Shown in pieces: positions 11,704-11,802 of a stretch of 11,802 bases of DNA; position 1 is the stretch's first letter; every line of letters begins with the position of its first letter. The notes under the pieces are model-generated. The model was not told the origin of the DNA and ran no database searches. It worked only from the letters and a program-made list of their open reading frames with translations. Origin of the DNA: an uncultured Ruminococcus sp. (GTDB lineage Bacteria; Bacillota; Clostridia; Oscillospirales; Ruminococcaceae); contig CAMOEP010000044.1 of NCBI GenBank assembly GCA_946612185.1, forward strand, positions 1-11,802, read 5' to 3'. The position numbers and the translations under genes are program-made.

Positions 11704-11802
11704 TGGGCTTTTAATGGCTTTTAAGCGGTTCTATTCGTGTATGGCAAACTATACCGCCTATGTGTCAGAATCGCTCACAGCCTTTAATATTCAAGCGATA
11801 GG

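Noticed and set aside
1-11802. CRISPR array, tRNA or rRNA.
   Set aside because: I saw no regularly spaced repeats and no tRNA or rRNA-like sequences on reading both strands.

Overview
The window looks like chromosome from a spore-forming (or recently spore-forming) Firmicute of the Ruminococcus/Oscillospiraceae kind. It has AGGAGG-type ribosome sites, sigma-A promoters with 17-bp spacers, a cotJ spore-coat operon and a thrH-type HAD phosphatase next to it. No tool was run; family names come from reading motifs.

The central observation is that cotJC, the third gene of the cotJABC operon, is cut into four collinear pieces by three side-by-side serine-recombinase elements. The pieces lie at 1036-1060, 5168-5244, 8675-8779 and 10312-10650. 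Joining them at short shared cores (AAACTAC, GGTCC and GAA) removes 4114 + 3435 + 1535 = 9084 bp. The result is one open 176-residue CotJC frame with the expected manganese-catalase-type ligands E35, E65, H68, E136 and H169. Unexcised, the cotJC start codon gives only an 11-residue peptide. This is the layout of the sporulation intervening elements known from sigK (skin) and spsM, but with three elements in a single gene.

Layout. 1-248: 5' part of thrH, minus strand. 249-527: thrH promoter and cotJ leader. 528-1033: cotJA and cotJB. Element A (about 1054-5167) carries a small minus-strand gene, a TetR / CPBP membrane protease / GNAT acetyltransferase operon behind a strong promoter with a palindromic operator, an intergenic stretch of about 450 bp, and large serine recombinase 1. 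Element B (about 5240-8674) carries a Spo0A C-terminal-domain-like protein and a small unknown protein on the minus strand, then a phage-repressor-like XRE/S24 regulator, an intrinsic terminator and large serine recombinase 2. Element C (about 8777-10311) carries only large serine recombinase 3. 10312-10650 is the distal two thirds of cotJC. 10651-10998 is non-coding with an AT-rich inverted-repeat cluster and a promoter, followed by a small resolvase-type recombinase gene at 10999-11703 that is probably a separate acquisition.

How it may work. In each element the recombinase gene is collinear with cotJC and ends 10-23 bp before the right-hand crossover. Each element's ends, brought together, form an attP-like site: a near-perfect 19-bp inverted repeat for A, and weaker ones for B and C. 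I infer that the three recombinases remove their own elements, restoring cotJC in the mother cell. Element B may be tied to sporulation state through its Spo0A-like protein and a TGTCGAA box sitting between the ribosome site and start codon of its recombinase. The alternative is that cotJC is simply a tolerated integration hotspot and the elements are inherited as a burden.
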